DNA of 64,000 bases. Source: Mycobacterium lepraemurium (GTDB taxonomy: Bacteria > Actinomycetota > Actinomycetes > Mycobacteriales > Mycobacteriaceae). The notes under the pieces were generated by a model, which saw nothing but the letters and a program-made list of their open reading frames with translations, did no database searches and was not told the DNA's origin. Positions 1-8,115 of this stretch are shown here, in pieces. Position 1 is the first letter of the stretch, and each line of letters begins with the position of its first letter. The stretch is taken from NCBI GenBank assembly GCA_002291465.1, contig CP021238.1:3906001-3970000 (forward strand), in the 5' to 3' direction. A program made the translations under genes and the position numbers.

Positions 1-121
1 TGTCCAGGCAGTGCCGCACCAGCGCGCCGTAGCGGGGCTCGAAGATCCGCAACGGCAGGTCCTGGTCGGGCAGCAGCGCCGATTCCAGCGGAAACATCGG
101 CAGCGCAACGGGTTCGGTCAC
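1..121 (-). CDS. Lon N-terminal domain protein, 5' fragment
   Basis: Reading the minus strand from a GTG at 121 gives VTEPVALPMFPLESALLP followed by DLPLRIFEPRYGALVRH, which is the classic opening of the LON substrate-binding domain (peptidase S16 N-terminal domain). Stand-alone proteins of this kind, such as the H37Rv Rv0434 product of about 220 residues, lack the protease part and their role is unclear. Only the first 40 codons are present because the window begins here. The GTG overlaps the TGA of the neighbouring ligase gene by four bases (GTGA), so the two are probably translationally coupled in one minus-strand operon. Confidence 0.8.
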   Translation of the reverse strand, partial: MTEPVALPMFPLESALLPDQDLPLRIFEPRYGALVRHCLD

Positions 122-1254
122 CAGATCTCCAGCTCGGCGACCAGCGCGTCGACGACCGCGCGCAGATCGCCGTCGTGTTCCTCGGCCACCCGGCGCTGAC
201 GCTGGTATGACGCGCCGTGGCGGGGGATGTCGGCCACCGCGGCCAGCTCGTCGGCGCACTGCAGCTTGCGGGCGACCGGCTCCAGCCGGTTGAGCACGTC
301 GTCGAGGTCCTCGGTGACCAGGCGTTCGTTGCTGTCGGCGTCCAGGATGATCACCGCGTCCAGGCCGTAGCGGGCGGCGCGCCACTTGTTCTCCTGGTGA
401 TGCCAGGGCGGCATGGTCGGCAACGACTCGTCGCCCTCCAGCCTGCGGTCCAGGTCGACCACCAGGCAGTGCGTCAGCGCCACCAGCGCGGCCAGCTCGT
501 GCAGGTTGGACACGCCGTCGCAGATCCGCATCTCCAGCGTGCCCAGGTGCGGGGAAGGCCTGATGTCCCAACGGACTTCGTCGACGTGGTCGATGATGCC
601 GGTCTTCTTCTGGTCGTAGACGAAGCCCTCGAACTCCGCCCAGGTCTGGAACTGGAACGGCAGCCCGGCGGTGGGCAGCTGCTGGAATATCATCGCCCGG
701 TTGCTGGCGTAGCCGGTGTCCACCCCGGTCCACCACGGCGAGGACGCCGACAGCGCCAGCAGGTGCGGGTAGTAGTTCAGCAGCGACGTCATGATCGGCA
801 TCACCTTGTTCGGCGAGGAGATCCCGACGTGCACGTGCACCCCCCAAATCAGCATCTGCCGTCCCCACCACTGGGTGCGCTTGATCAGCTCGGCGTAGCG
901 CGGGGCGTCGGTGAGCTTCTGGGTCGTCCACTGCGCGAACGGATGTGCGCCGGCGCAGAACAGTTCCATGCCGCGGTCCCGCACGATCCGGCGCGCGGGC
1001 CCCAGGGTCTGCCGCAGATCCTCCATCGCCTCGGGCACGGTCCGGCAGATGCCGCTGACCACCTCGACGGTGTTCCGCAGCAATTCCTTGTGCACGCACG
1101 GGTTTTCGCCGATCTCGGCGATCACCGCGGTGGCCTCGTTGCTCAGGTCGCGGGTCTGCGCGTCGACGAGCGCGAACTCCCACTCCACCCCACGGCGAAC
1201 GGGAGAAATCGATGTGCGCGTCGCCCCGTCTAGCCGGCACCGATGACACCGCAC
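118..1254 (-). CDS. YbdK-type carboxylate-amine (glutamate-cysteine) ligase
   Basis: The protein belongs to the glutamate-cysteine ligase type 2 / carboxylate-amine ligase family (H37Rv Rv0433-like), ATP-dependent enzymes that join an amino acid carboxylate to an amine. Family hallmarks are GVEWEF near the N-terminus, GVHVHVGI in the middle and HLGTLEMRICDG later. From GVEWEF to the end the match to the family is complete, about 355 residues. The residues before GVEWEF look wrong. The family-like stretch AHIDFSRSP is readable in another frame, which suggests a small deletion near position 1192. The listed start is the only upstream ATG in frame and overlaps the end of sodC by 25 nt. The enzyme core may survive with an altered start, or the gene may be newly broken. 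Confidence 0.72.
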   Translation of the reverse strand: MRCHRCRLDGATRTSISPVRRGVEWEFALVDAQTRDLSNEATAVIAEIGENPCVHKELLRNTVEVVSGICRTVPEAMEDLRQTLGPARRIVRDRGMELFCAGAHPFAQWTTQKLTDAPRYAELIKRTQWWGRQMLIWGVHVHVGISSPNKVMPIMTSLLNYYPHLLALSASSPWWTGVDTGYASNRAMIFQQLPTAGLPFQFQTWAEFEGFVYDQKKTGIIDHVDEVRWDIRPSPHLGTLEMRICDGVSNLHELAALVALTHCLVVDLDRRLEGDESLPTMPPWHHQENKWRAARYGLDAVIILDADSNERLVTEDLDDVLNRLEPVARKLQCADELAAVADIPRHGASYQRQRRVAEEHDGDLRAVVDALVAELEIW

Positions 1255-1913
1255 ACCACCCGCTTGCCGGCGTCACCGGTGCTCATCGTCATCTCGTCGG
1301 GGCCCGGTGTTCCGTTGGTCTGGTTGTAGCGCTCCGCCGGGATGTTGGCGAAGTTGTCCGCGCCGGCGTGGATGATGATCGCCGTCTTCTGCCCGCCGAG
1401 CAGATCCTCCATGGTGAAGGCGTCGGTGGTGGTCACCAGCGTCCCGGAGCCGTCCTTGCGCACCTGCAGCGAGGTCAGGTCGCCGCTGGCGGGTTCGCCG
1501 GTGTGCCCGGGCGCCTGGAAATGCCCTCCGGCGGACAGGAAGTCCCCCGGGGCGCCGCCGGTCGGGGCGACCGAGCTAGGTTCGCACTTGCCGACCCTGT
1601 GTATGTGCACGCCGTGGAAGCCGGGCGTGAGCACGCCGTTGGTCGTCGTCTCGATGGTGACGGTGGCGTATCCGTTGCTGAACTCGAACTTCGCGGTCGC
1701 GACCTGAGTGCCGTCCGGCGCCTTGAGGTGGGTGGTGATGCTGGGCGCCGCGGCCGGAGCGGCCTCGGCTGCGCCCGCGCCCGACGGTGACGGCGATCCG
1801 CGCCACACCGCGGGGGTGGTACCCGGCAGCGACGACGCGTGTTGGGGCGACGAACAGGCGCCCAGCGCCACGACGCAACCGGCCAGAACCACGGGAGGCA
1901 GCAGCTTGGGCAT
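1230..1913 (-). CDS. sodC: Cu,Zn superoxide dismutase lipoprotein
   Basis: Exported copper-zinc superoxide dismutase that dismutes superoxide at the cell surface. The N-terminus is a lipoprotein signal with the lipobox LGAC (Cys20), followed by a low-complexity Ser/Pro/Ala linker. Copper and zinc ligand motifs are visible: HIHRVGKCE, GGHFQAPGH, a loop with HAGADNFANIP, and the C-terminal GDAGKRVVCGVIG. At 227 residues it is close to the mycobacterial SodC length of about 240. It sits between virR and the YbdK-like ligase, all on the minus strand. No lesions are seen. Confidence 0.95.
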   Translation of the reverse strand: MPKLLPPVVLAGCVVALGACSSPQHASSLPGTTPAVWRGSPSPSGAGAAEAAPAAAPSITTHLKAPDGTQVATAKFEFSNGYATVTIETTTNGVLTPGFHGVHIHRVGKCEPSSVAPTGGAPGDFLSAGGHFQAPGHTGEPASGDLTSLQVRKDGSGTLVTTTDAFTMEDLLGGQKTAIIIHAGADNFANIPAERYNQTNGTPGPDEMTMSTGDAGKRVVCGVIGAG

Positions 1914-1943
1914 AGCCAGCAGCCTAACGCTTCGCCGGCCCGC

Positions 1944-2429
1944 TCAGCCCGCGACGAGGACGATGACACCCGGGGGTTGGCCGCTCAGCGCGGGGATGCG
2001 CGGCTCGACCGGCGCGCCCAGGTTTTTGCCCACCGCATCGGCGGTGGCGTGCTCGTCGTCGGCGTCGGTGTAGTCGGTGTAGTAGACCGTGGTGGCCGAG
2101 ACGTCGGGCACGGCCAGGTTGTCGACCTTGGTAACCTTGAACCCGGCGGACGTCAGCTGATCCTTGGTGCGTGCCGCCACGCCCTCTTTCGAGGAGATAT
2201 TGTACACCTGCACCTCGGCCTGGTTGGCCGCCGGCTTGTTAGTCGGCGAGGCGGACGCCGAACTGGTGACCGTCGCGCTGGACACCGGCGACGCCGAATC
2301 GTCCTCGGAGTTCCCGGACGAACCCAGCGCCTGCCACCCGAGCAGAAGGAAGATGACGCCGAGGAACAACAGCACCATCACCATGGCCCGCAAAGGCAGT
2401 CCAGTGGAGTCGGGAACTCGTTCTTTCAT
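1944..2429 (-). CDS. virR: VirR-like membrane protein with LytR_C domain
   Basis: 161 residues: a short cytoplasmic head, one hydrophobic segment (about residues 14-33, VMVLLFLGVIFLLLGWQAL), a Ser/Ala-rich linker, and a C-terminal LytR_C domain from about residue 70 (VQVYNISSKEGVAARTKDQL, ending PPGVIVLVAG). It corresponds to H37Rv Rv0431 (VirR, also called tuberculin-related peptide AT103), reported to influence extracellular vesicle release and envelope integrity. The gene lies 30 nt upstream of sodC on the same strand and is intact. Confidence 0.88.
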   Translation of the reverse strand: MKERVPDSTGLPLRAMVMVLLFLGVIFLLLGWQALGSSGNSEDDSASPVSSATVTSSASASPTNKPAANQAEVQVYNISSKEGVAARTKDQLTSAGFKVTKVDNLAVPDVSATTVYYTDYTDADDEHATADAVGKNLGAPVEPRIPALSGQPPGVIVLVAG

Positions 2430-2448
2430 CGAGCCCTACTGTAACGAG

Positions 2449-2757
2449 TCAGGTCACCTCGAAGCCGAGCCGCCGCGCCGCGCGCGCTTTCTGCCTGCTA
2501 GCGCGCAGCCGCCGCAGCCGTTTCACCAGCATCGGGTCGGCGGCCAGCGCCTCGGGCCGGTCGACGAGCGCGTTGAGCACCTGGTAGTACCGCGTCGCCG
2601 ACATCGAGAACAGCTCTTTGATGGCGTCTTCCTTCACACCGGCGAACTTCCACCACTGGCGTTCGAACGCCAGGATGTCGTGTTCGCGGCAGGTCAGCCC
2701 ATCTGCGATCTCGGCGTCGTCCCCCGATCGATTTGCCCGCGCCATGGCGCTGTCCAT
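2449..2757 (-). CDS. DUF3263 protein, Rv0430-like
   Basis: A 102-residue protein of the actinobacterial DUF3263 family. Conserved stretches include LTCREHDILAFERQWW, KEDAIKELFSMSATRYYQVLN and a basic C-terminus (RRLRASRQKARAARR). The central part resembles a helix-turn-helix with a following basic tail, so nucleic-acid binding is plausible, but the function is not established. The gene starts an apparent minus-strand operon DUF3263-virR-sodC-ligase and is divergent from def. Confidence 0.85.
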   Translation of the reverse strand: MDSAMARANRSGDDAEIADGLTCREHDILAFERQWWKFAGVKEDAIKELFSMSATRYYQVLNALVDRPEALAADPMLVKRLRRLRASRQKARAARRLGFEVT

Positions 2758-2808
2758 ATCGCTTCCCCTGGACCCTTTCGGCGAATTCCGAACTGCTCGA
2801 ATGACTTG

Positions 2809-2820
2809 GCTTAGCTAAGC
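2809..2820. promoter_or_regulatory. 12-bp perfect palindrome between DUF3263 gene and def
   Basis: The sequence gcttagctaagc is its own reverse complement and lies in the 181-bp divergent interval, about 50 bp upstream of the DUF3263 start and 120 bp upstream of def. A half-site (gcttag) recurs just upstream of the def start near 2928. It could be a dimeric repressor site. No regulator is identified and a chance palindrome is possible. Confidence 0.3.
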
Positions 2821-2938
2821 GCGTGGTTCGCGCGAATTATTGAAACACGCCCCAAACCCTCAAGCCGTCATCCAGACCCGCGAGTCGGCCGATTGACCCA
2901 GATTGCCCACCCGCGAGCGTGCGGTAGCTTAGCCGACC

Positions 2939-3532
2939 ATGGCAGTCGTACCGATCCGCATCGTGGGAGATCCCGTCCTGCACACCCCGACACAGCCGGC
3001 GCCGGTCGATGACGACGGTTTCCTGCCGGCGGATCTGGTCAAGCTGATCGCCGACATGTACGACACCATGGACGCCGCCCACGGGGTCGGCCTGGCCGCC
3101 AACCAGATCGGGGTCGGGTTGCGGGTGTTCGTCTACGACTGCGCGGACGACCGGGGGCTGACCGAGCGGCGGCGCGGCGTGGTGGTCAACCCGGTGCTGG
3201 AGACCTCCGAGATCCCCGAGACCATGCCCGACCCGGACACCGACGACGAGGGCTGCCTGTCGGTACCTGGCGAATCGTTCCCCACCGGGCGGGCCAGCTG
3301 GGCGCGGGTCACCGGGCTTGACGCCGACGGCAGCCCGGTGTCCATCGAGGGCCACGGCCTGTTCGCCCGGATGCTGCAGCACGAGACCGGGCACCTGGAC
3401 GGCTTCCTGTATCTGGACCGACTCATCGGCCGGTATGCCCGCAGCGCGAAACGGGCCGTCAAATCCCACAACTGGGGTGTGCCCGGTCTGTCCTGGATGC
3501 CCGGCGAGGGACCGGACCCGTTCGGTCACTGA
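2939..3532 (+). CDS. def: Peptide deformylase
   Basis: Metal-dependent enzyme that removes the formyl group from N-terminal methionine of nascent proteins. All three family motifs are present: GVGLAANQIG (motif 1), EGCLSVPG (motif 2, metal-binding Cys) and QHETGHLDG (motif 3, HExxH). At 197 residues it matches the mycobacterial enzyme. The ATG at 2939 opens the family-like MAVVPIRIVGDPVLH. The stop shares one base with the next ATG, so def and the acetyltransferase gene are coupled. Intact, as expected for an essential gene. Confidence 0.97.
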   Translation: MAVVPIRIVGDPVLHTPTQPAPVDDDGFLPADLVKLIADMYDTMDAAHGVGLAANQIGVGLRVFVYDCADDRGLTERRRGVVVNPVLETSEIPETMPDPDTDDEGCLSVPGESFPTGRASWARVTGLDADGSPVSIEGHGLFARMLQHETGHLDGFLYLDRLIGRYARSAKRAVKSHNWGVPGLSWMPGEGPDPFGH

Positions 3533-4335
3533 TGTTCTCGTGGCCCGATCCGGGGACCCGGGTGACGGTTCGCTACCGGCGCCCGCCCGGATCGGTGCCG
3601 CCGCTGACCGACGCGGTGGGCCGGCTGCTGACGGTCAATCCGACGGTGCGGGTGCGGACCAAGAACGGCGCGGTCGTCGAGTTCGCGCCTACCGACGTGG
3701 TCGCGCTGCGGGTGCTCACCGACACCCCAATCCGCACCTCGCAGATCCGCGCGCTCGAACACGCCGCCGCGGCGGCCCGGCCCGCCGCGGAGCAGACCTG
3801 GCTGCACGGCTGGCTGCTGCGGGCCGGCCCGCCACCCGGCCGGCCCGCCGGGCCCGCAGCCTATTCCGCTGTGCCGCTGGATCTTTCCGCTCACACCGAT
3901 GCCATCCCGGAGATCGCCGGCTGGTACCAGCGGCGCGGCCTGACGCCGCGACTGGTCGTCCCGGACCGGATGCTGACGCCGCCGCCCGTGCTAGCCTGCG
4001 AGCGCACCGAACGGGTTGTGGTGCAAGACCTTTCCCGTCTGTCCGGCGACGAACCTGGGGTTCGGGTCGAGGCGTCCGTCGCGCAGGCCGCGGTGAGCGC
4101 CGCACCGGACGGCACCCGGTGGGTGGGGCTGTGGGTGCCGCCCGGCTGGCACGACGCCGAGGCCCGCGCCTGGTGCGAGGCACTGCTGGCGTGGGGCGCC
4201 GGGCGGGGCGCCACGCGCGCGTACCTGGCGGTGCCCGACGACGACGCCGCGGCGCTGGAACTGGCCGGGGCGCTGGGTTTCCGGCTGCACCACCGGCGCC
4301 GCTACCTGACTGTCCCGGCCGGGCCGGTGGTATAG
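3532..4335 (+). CDS. GNAT-family N-acetyltransferase, Rv0428c-like
   Basis: 267 residues. The N-terminal part (PGTRVTVRYRRPPGSVPP, then VRVRTKNGAVVEFAPTDVVALR) is an SH3-like barrel. The C-terminal part carries a GNAT-like region (WVGLWVPPGWHDAEARAWCEALLAWGAGRG, then ALELAGALGFRLHHRRRYL, the usual C-terminal GNAT signature of a small residue followed by GF and aromatic strands). The substrate is unknown. The gene overlaps the def stop by one base and ends 10 nt before xthA. Confidence 0.8.
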   Translation: MFSWPDPGTRVTVRYRRPPGSVPPLTDAVGRLLTVNPTVRVRTKNGAVVEFAPTDVVALRVLTDTPIRTSQIRALEHAAAAARPAAEQTWLHGWLLRAGPPPGRPAGPAAYSAVPLDLSAHTDAIPEIAGWYQRRGLTPRLVVPDRMLTPPPVLACERTERVVVQDLSRLSGDEPGVRVEASVAQAAVSAAPDGTRWVGLWVPPGWHDAEARAWCEALLAWGAGRGATRAYLAVPDDDAAALELAGALGFRLHHRRRYLTVPAGPVV

Positions 4336-4345
4336 TTTCTAGTCC

Positions 4346-5164
4346 GTGCGGCTGGCCACCTGGAATGTGAACTCGATTCGCTCCCGGCTGCCCCGCGTGC
4401 TGGACTGGCTGGCCTGCACCGACGTCGACGTGCTGGCCATGCAGGAGACCAAGTGCGCCGACGGCCAGTTCCCGACGCTGCCGTTCTTCGAACTCGGCTA
4501 CGAGGTCGCCCACGTCGGCTTCAACCAGTGGAACGGTGTGGCGATCGCCTCCCGGGTCGGCCTGGACGACGTGCGCGTCGGCTTCGAGAGCCAGCCGAGC
4601 TGGAGCGGCAAGCCGGAGGTCGCCGCCGCCGCGGAGGCCCGCGCCCTGGCCGCCACCTGCGCCGGTGTGCGGATCTGGAGCCTCTACATTCCCAACGGCC
4701 GCGCGGTGGGCGGGCCGCACTACGCCTACAAGCTGGATTGGCTTGCCGCCCTGCGTGATTCGGCCGCCGGCTGGCTGCGCGAGGATCCCGCCGCCCAGAT
4801 TGCGCTGGCCGGGGACTGGAACATCGCCCCGCAGGACGACGACGTGTGGAGCATGGAGTTCTTCGCCGGCGCCACCCACGTCTCCGAGCCGGAGCGGCGC
4901 GCGTTCAACGCCATCCTCGACGCGCAATTCGCGGACCTGGTACGGCCTTTCGCGCCGGGCCCGGGGGTGTACACGTACTGGGACTACACCGCGCTGCGGT
5001 TCCCGAAACGGCAAGGCATGCGCATCGATTTCATCCTCGGCTCACCCGCGTTGGCGCGCCGCGTGACGCACGCGCAGATCGACCGCGAGGAGCGCAAGGG
5101 CAAGGGCGCCAGCGATCACGCGCCAGTGCTGGTCGATGTGAGCCGCGACGAGCCGCCGTCCTAG
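4346..5164 (+). CDS. xthA: Exodeoxyribonuclease III
   Basis: AP endonuclease/exonuclease III of base excision repair. Motifs of the EEP nuclease superfamily are clear: LATWNVNSIRSR at the N-terminus, MQETKCADGQFP (catalytic Glu), GDWNIAPQDDDVW (Asp/Asn), RIDFILGSP, and GASDHAPVLVDV with the catalytic Asp-His pair. 272 residues fits the family. The start is a GTG; no in-frame ATG precedes the conserved residues. Confidence 0.95.
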   Translation: MRLATWNVNSIRSRLPRVLDWLACTDVDVLAMQETKCADGQFPTLPFFELGYEVAHVGFNQWNGVAIASRVGLDDVRVGFESQPSWSGKPEVAAAAEARALAATCAGVRIWSLYIPNGRAVGGPHYAYKLDWLAALRDSAAGWLREDPAAQIALAGDWNIAPQDDDVWSMEFFAGATHVSEPERRAFNAILDAQFADLVRPFAPGPGVYTYWDYTALRFPKRQGMRIDFILGSPALARRVTHAQIDREERKGKGASDHAPVLVDVSRDEPPS

Positions 5165-5331
5165 GGAGAAATCCGGCACCGCTTCTCGTTGTCTGCCGCG
5201 CGGCAAGGTGGCAGGCTTTGCAAAATCAGGAGCGGAAACAGCATTGCCTAGTTGTTAAGCCTGCGTTCAGTGGGTACTACTCGCTGCCGACGCCGGCGCG
5301 CGGCGCACGCAATCAAAGCCAGGGAGTCATC

Positions 5332-5769
5332 ATGAGTGTCATCGGCGGAGCAGTCCGGGGCGTGACTCAGGCGGTGAACCGCGCCGCGTCCGCGACGACA
5401 GCGGCCGCAGGTGCCGTGGGCGGCGCGGCGGTCAACGGCGTCATCGGCGGCGTCACCGGAGCCGCGGAGGGCTTCAAACGCGGAATGAACAGCGGCAGCC
5501 ATTCCACGCCTGCGGCCGCGCTGGCCTTCGGCGCGCTCGGCGTCGCGGGACTGGTGGAGTGGCCGGTGCTGCTGGCCGTCAGCGGCGGCGCCTTGCTGCT
5601 GCAGCGGTTAAACCGCAAGGAGCAGCAGCCCGAGCCGCGGGCGGTCAAGGCGAACCTGAAGTCGGTGCCGGCGGAATCGGCGCCGGCCCGCAAGGCGCCG
5701 GCCAAGACCGCCGCCAAGAAGGCCCCGGGGCGCCGGGCCGGTGCCGGCGATTTGCGCAGCACCAACTGA
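5332..5769 (+). CDS. Small membrane protein, Rv0426c-like
   Basis: 145 residues starting at ATG 5332 behind a Shine-Dalgarno-like agggag. The N-terminal half is Gly/Ala-rich (GAVGGAAVNGVIGGVTGAAEG). A hydrophobic hairpin follows at about residues 63-88 (LAFGALGVAGLVEWPVLL, then SGGALLLQRL), and the tail is Lys/Ala-rich with KAPAKTAAKKAPGRR. The hairpin resembles the one in the 6013-6291 protein, so the two are related. In H37Rv the large P-type ATPase gene ctpH lies between the homologues; here only 243 bp separates them. Function unknown. Confidence 0.75.
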   Translation: MSVIGGAVRGVTQAVNRAASATTAAAGAVGGAAVNGVIGGVTGAAEGFKRGMNSGSHSTPAAALAFGALGVAGLVEWPVLLAVSGGALLLQRLNRKEQQPEPRAVKANLKSVPAESAPARKAPAKTAAKKAPGRRAGAGDLRSTN

Positions 5770-5952
5770 ACTAGACGGCCACCCGGCCGGACAGATCGGG
5801 CCCGCCGCCGCGGCGCGCGTCCGATCGTCGTCGCGAATCTCGACCACCCCGACGCGCCACAACAGCGCATACAGTTCAACTAGCGGCACCTTCAGCACCG
5901 AAGCAAACGACGAAACTAGCGGATCGCCCCCGGTGTCGGTCATCGTCGACAT
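5608..5952 (-). CDS. Possible small ORF in the Rv0426c/Rv0424c interval
   Basis: A minus-strand reading from ATG 5952 encodes 114 residues. The first 40 look protein-like and amphipathic (DPLVSSFASVLKVPLVELYA then LLWRVGVVEIRDD); the last half lies antisense to the Rv0426c-like gene and looks like shadow sequence. No ribosome binding site is visible. It could be a real small gene, a remnant of a gene that once occupied the ctpH position, or chance. I do not recognise it. Confidence 0.22.
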   Translation of the reverse strand: MSTMTDTGGDPLVSSFASVLKVPLVELYALLWRVGVVEIRDDDRTRAAAAGPICPAGWPSSSVGAAQIAGTGPAPRGLLGGGLGRRLAGRRRFRRHRLQVRLDRPRLGLLLLAV

Positions 5953-6009
5953 AGTTCCGACGGTGGACGCGCGACCCAGCGAGTCGGGAAACCCTTCGTT
6001 ACCGAAAGG

Positions 6010-6291
6010 CAAATGATGGCGGAAAAGAAGGCGAGGCGCGGCACGTCCCAGCGCGAGGCGGTGGAAAAGATCCGGGAGGGCGAAACCTTCGTAGTGAACC
6101 TGCCCGGCCTGGGCCAGGTCGAGATTCCCCGGCCCGAGCAGCTGGCCTACTTCGGCGGGCTGGCCGCCCTGGCGGCGCTGGAGCTCATCGACTGGCCGGT
6201 GGCCGTGGTCATCGCCGCGGGGCACCTGCTGGCCAGCAATCACCACAACAAGATCCTCGAGGAGCTCGGGGAGGCGATGGAGGAGGTGTGA
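6010..6291 (+). CDS. Small membrane protein, Rv0424c-like
   Basis: About 92 residues from the double methionine at 6013-6018; ATG 6016 with upstream cgaaaggc is the likely initiator. The first half is basic and amphipathic (KARRGTSQREAVEKIREGE), then GLGQVEIPRPEQLAYFGGLA and a hydrophobic hairpin with IDWPVAVVIAAGHLLASNHH. The WPV hairpin is shared with the upstream 5332-5769 protein. In H37Rv the counterpart flanks ctpH; here ctpH is absent. Function unknown. Confidence 0.72.
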   Translation, partial: QMMAEKKARRGTSQREAVEKIREGETFVVNLPGLGQVEIPRPEQLAYFGGLAALAALELIDWPVAVVIAAGHLLASNHHNKILEELGEAMEEV

Positions 6292-6396
6292 GGGTCAGCG
6301 CGCTGTGACCGCGCGGCACGAACCGGCGTGAATAGGGCCGTCGGCCATGCCATGCGGTTGCCGGTGGGGGTAACGTCGCGTGCGGACCCATCCATC

Positions 6397-6484
6397 AGAC
6401 GCGGGAGCGCACGCCGAGTGTGCTGAGAGGACGGCTCGGGGCCGTCGACCGTAAGAACCTGACCGGGTAATGCCGGCGTAGGGA
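6397..6484 (+). promoter_or_regulatory. TPP riboswitch (THI element) upstream of thiC
   Basis: The leader contains the conserved thi-box blocks in order: gcgggagc, then ctgagagg, then accgtaagaacctgaccggg, then taatgccggcgtagggag, ending eight bases before the thiC ATG. This is the thiamine pyrophosphate aptamer. The ribosome binding region overlaps the 3' end of the aptamer, which suggests translational control of thiC by TPP. Confidence 0.93.
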
Positions 6485-6492
6485 GATGAAAA

Positions 6493-8115
6493 ATGACCGC
6501 AACTGTCGAACCGACCGTGACCACCGGGCCCATCACGGGCAGCAGCAAGGTCTACCGCGAACTGGACGGGGTGCCCGGTGCCCGGGTTCCATTCCGCCGC
6601 GTCCACCTGTCCACCGGCGACCACTTCGACCTCTACGACACCTCCGGCCCCTACGCCGATCCGGACGCGACGATCGACCTGACGGCCGGGCTGCCGGCGC
6701 GGCCGGGCCGGGTGCGCGACCGCGGCACCCAGCTGCAGCGGGCCCGGGCCGGCGAGATCACCGCGGAGATGGCGTTCATCGCCGCCCGCGAGGGCATGCC
6801 GGCGGAGTTGGTGCGCGACGAGGTCGCCCGCGGCCGCGCCGTGATCCCGGCCAACCACAACCATCCCGAGATCGAGCCGATGATCATCGGCAAGGCGTTC
6901 GCCACCAAGGTCAACGCGAACATCGGCAACTCGGCGGTGACCAGCTCGATCGCCGAGGAGGTCGACAAGATGGTGTGGGCCACCCGGTGGGGTGCGGACA
7001 CCATCATGGACTTGTCCACCGGCAAGAACATCCACGAGACCCGCGAATGGATCCTGCGCAATTCGCCGGTGCCGGTCGGCACCGTGCCGATCTATCAGGC
7101 GCTGGAGAAGGTCAAGGGCGATCCTACGCTGCTCACCTGGGAGATCTACCGCGACACCGTGATCGAGCAGTGCGAGCAGGGCGTGGACTACATGACCGTG
7201 CACGCCGGTGTGCTGCTGAGCTACGTGCCGCTAACCTCCAAGCGGGTCACCGGCATCGTGTCCCGCGGCGGGTCGATCATGGCCGCCTGGTGCCTGGCGC
7301 ATCACCAAGAGTCGTTCCTGTACACCAATTTCGACGAGCTGTGCGAGATCTTCGCTCGCTATGACGTCACCTTCTCCCTGGGCGACGGCCTGCGGCCCGG
7401 CTCGATCGCCGACGCCAACGACGCCGCGCAGTTCGCCGAGCTGCGCACCCTGGGCGAGCTGACCAAGATCGCGAAATCCCATGCCGTGCAAGTGATGATC
7501 GAAGGCCCCGGGCACGTTCCGATGCACAAGATCGTGGAGAACGTGCGGCTGGAAGAGGAGTGGTGCGAGGAGGCCCCGTTCTACACGCTAGGCCCGCTGG
7601 CCACCGACATCGCCCCGGCCTACGACCACATCACCTCGGCGATCGGCGCGGCCATCATCGCCCAGGCAGGCACGGCGATGCTGTGCTACGTGACCCCAAA
7701 GGAGCACCTGGGGCTGCCGGACCGCAAGGACGTCAAGGACGGCGTGATCGCCTACAAGATCGCCGCCCACGCCGGCGACCTGGCCAAGGGGCACCCGCAC
7801 GCGCAGGAGCGCGATAATGCGTTGAGCCAGGCGCGTTTCGAGTTCCGCTGGAACGACCAGTTCGCGCTGTCGCTGGATCCCGACACCGCGCGGGAGTATC
7901 ACGACGAGACGCTGCCCGCCGAGCCCGCCAAGACCGCGCACTTCTGCTCGATGTGCGGGCCGAAGTTCTGCTCGATGCGCATCACCCAGGACGTCCGCGA
8001 CTATGCGGCCAAGCACGGGCTGGACAGTGAGGAAGCGATCGAGGCGGCCATGGCCGACAAGTCTCGCGAGTTCGCCGAGCACGGCAACCGGGTGTATCTA
8101 CCGCTGGCACAGTGA
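6493..8115 (+). CDS. thiC: Phosphomethylpyrimidine synthase
   Basis: Radical-SAM enzyme that converts aminoimidazole ribotide into HMP-phosphate, the pyrimidine moiety of thiamine. The C-terminal cluster motif FCSMCGPKFCSM (Cys near residues 485, 488 and 493) binds the 4Fe-4S cluster. The core contains conserved GNSAVTSSIAEEVDKM, PVPVGTVPIYQALEKV and EGPGHVPMHKI. 540 residues matches mycobacterial ThiC. It is preceded by a TPP riboswitch and its stop overlaps the GTG of thiD, so both are controlled by thiamine status. Confidence 0.97.
   Translation: MTATVEPTVTTGPITGSSKVYRELDGVPGARVPFRRVHLSTGDHFDLYDTSGPYADPDATIDLTAGLPARPGRVRDRGTQLQRARAGEITAEMAFIAAREGMPAELVRDEVARGRAVIPANHNHPEIEPMIIGKAFATKVNANIGNSAVTSSIAEEVDKMVWATRWGADTIMDLSTGKNIHETREWILRNSPVPVGTVPIYQALEKVKGDPTLLTWEIYRDTVIEQCEQGVDYMTVHAGVLLSYVPLTSKRVTGIVSRGGSIMAAWCLAHHQESFLYTNFDELCEIFARYDVTFSLGDGLRPGSIADANDAAQFAELRTLGELTKIAKSHAVQVMIEGPGHVPMHKIVENVRLEEEWCEEAPFYTLGPLATDIAPAYDHITSAIGAAIIAQAGTAMLCYVTPKEHLGLPDRKDVKDGVIAYKIAAHAGDLAKGHPHAQERDNALSQARFEFRWNDQFALSLDPDTAREYHDETLPAEPAKTAHFCSMCGPKFCSMRITQDVRDYAAKHGLDSEEAIEAAMADKSREFAEHGNRVYLPLAQ

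Noticed and set aside
217..1233. Long plus-strand ORF antisense to the YbdK-like ligase
   Set aside because: Composition is typical of a high-GC shadow frame (His/Arg/Val/Gly-rich, no domain) and the opposite strand encodes a clear family member.
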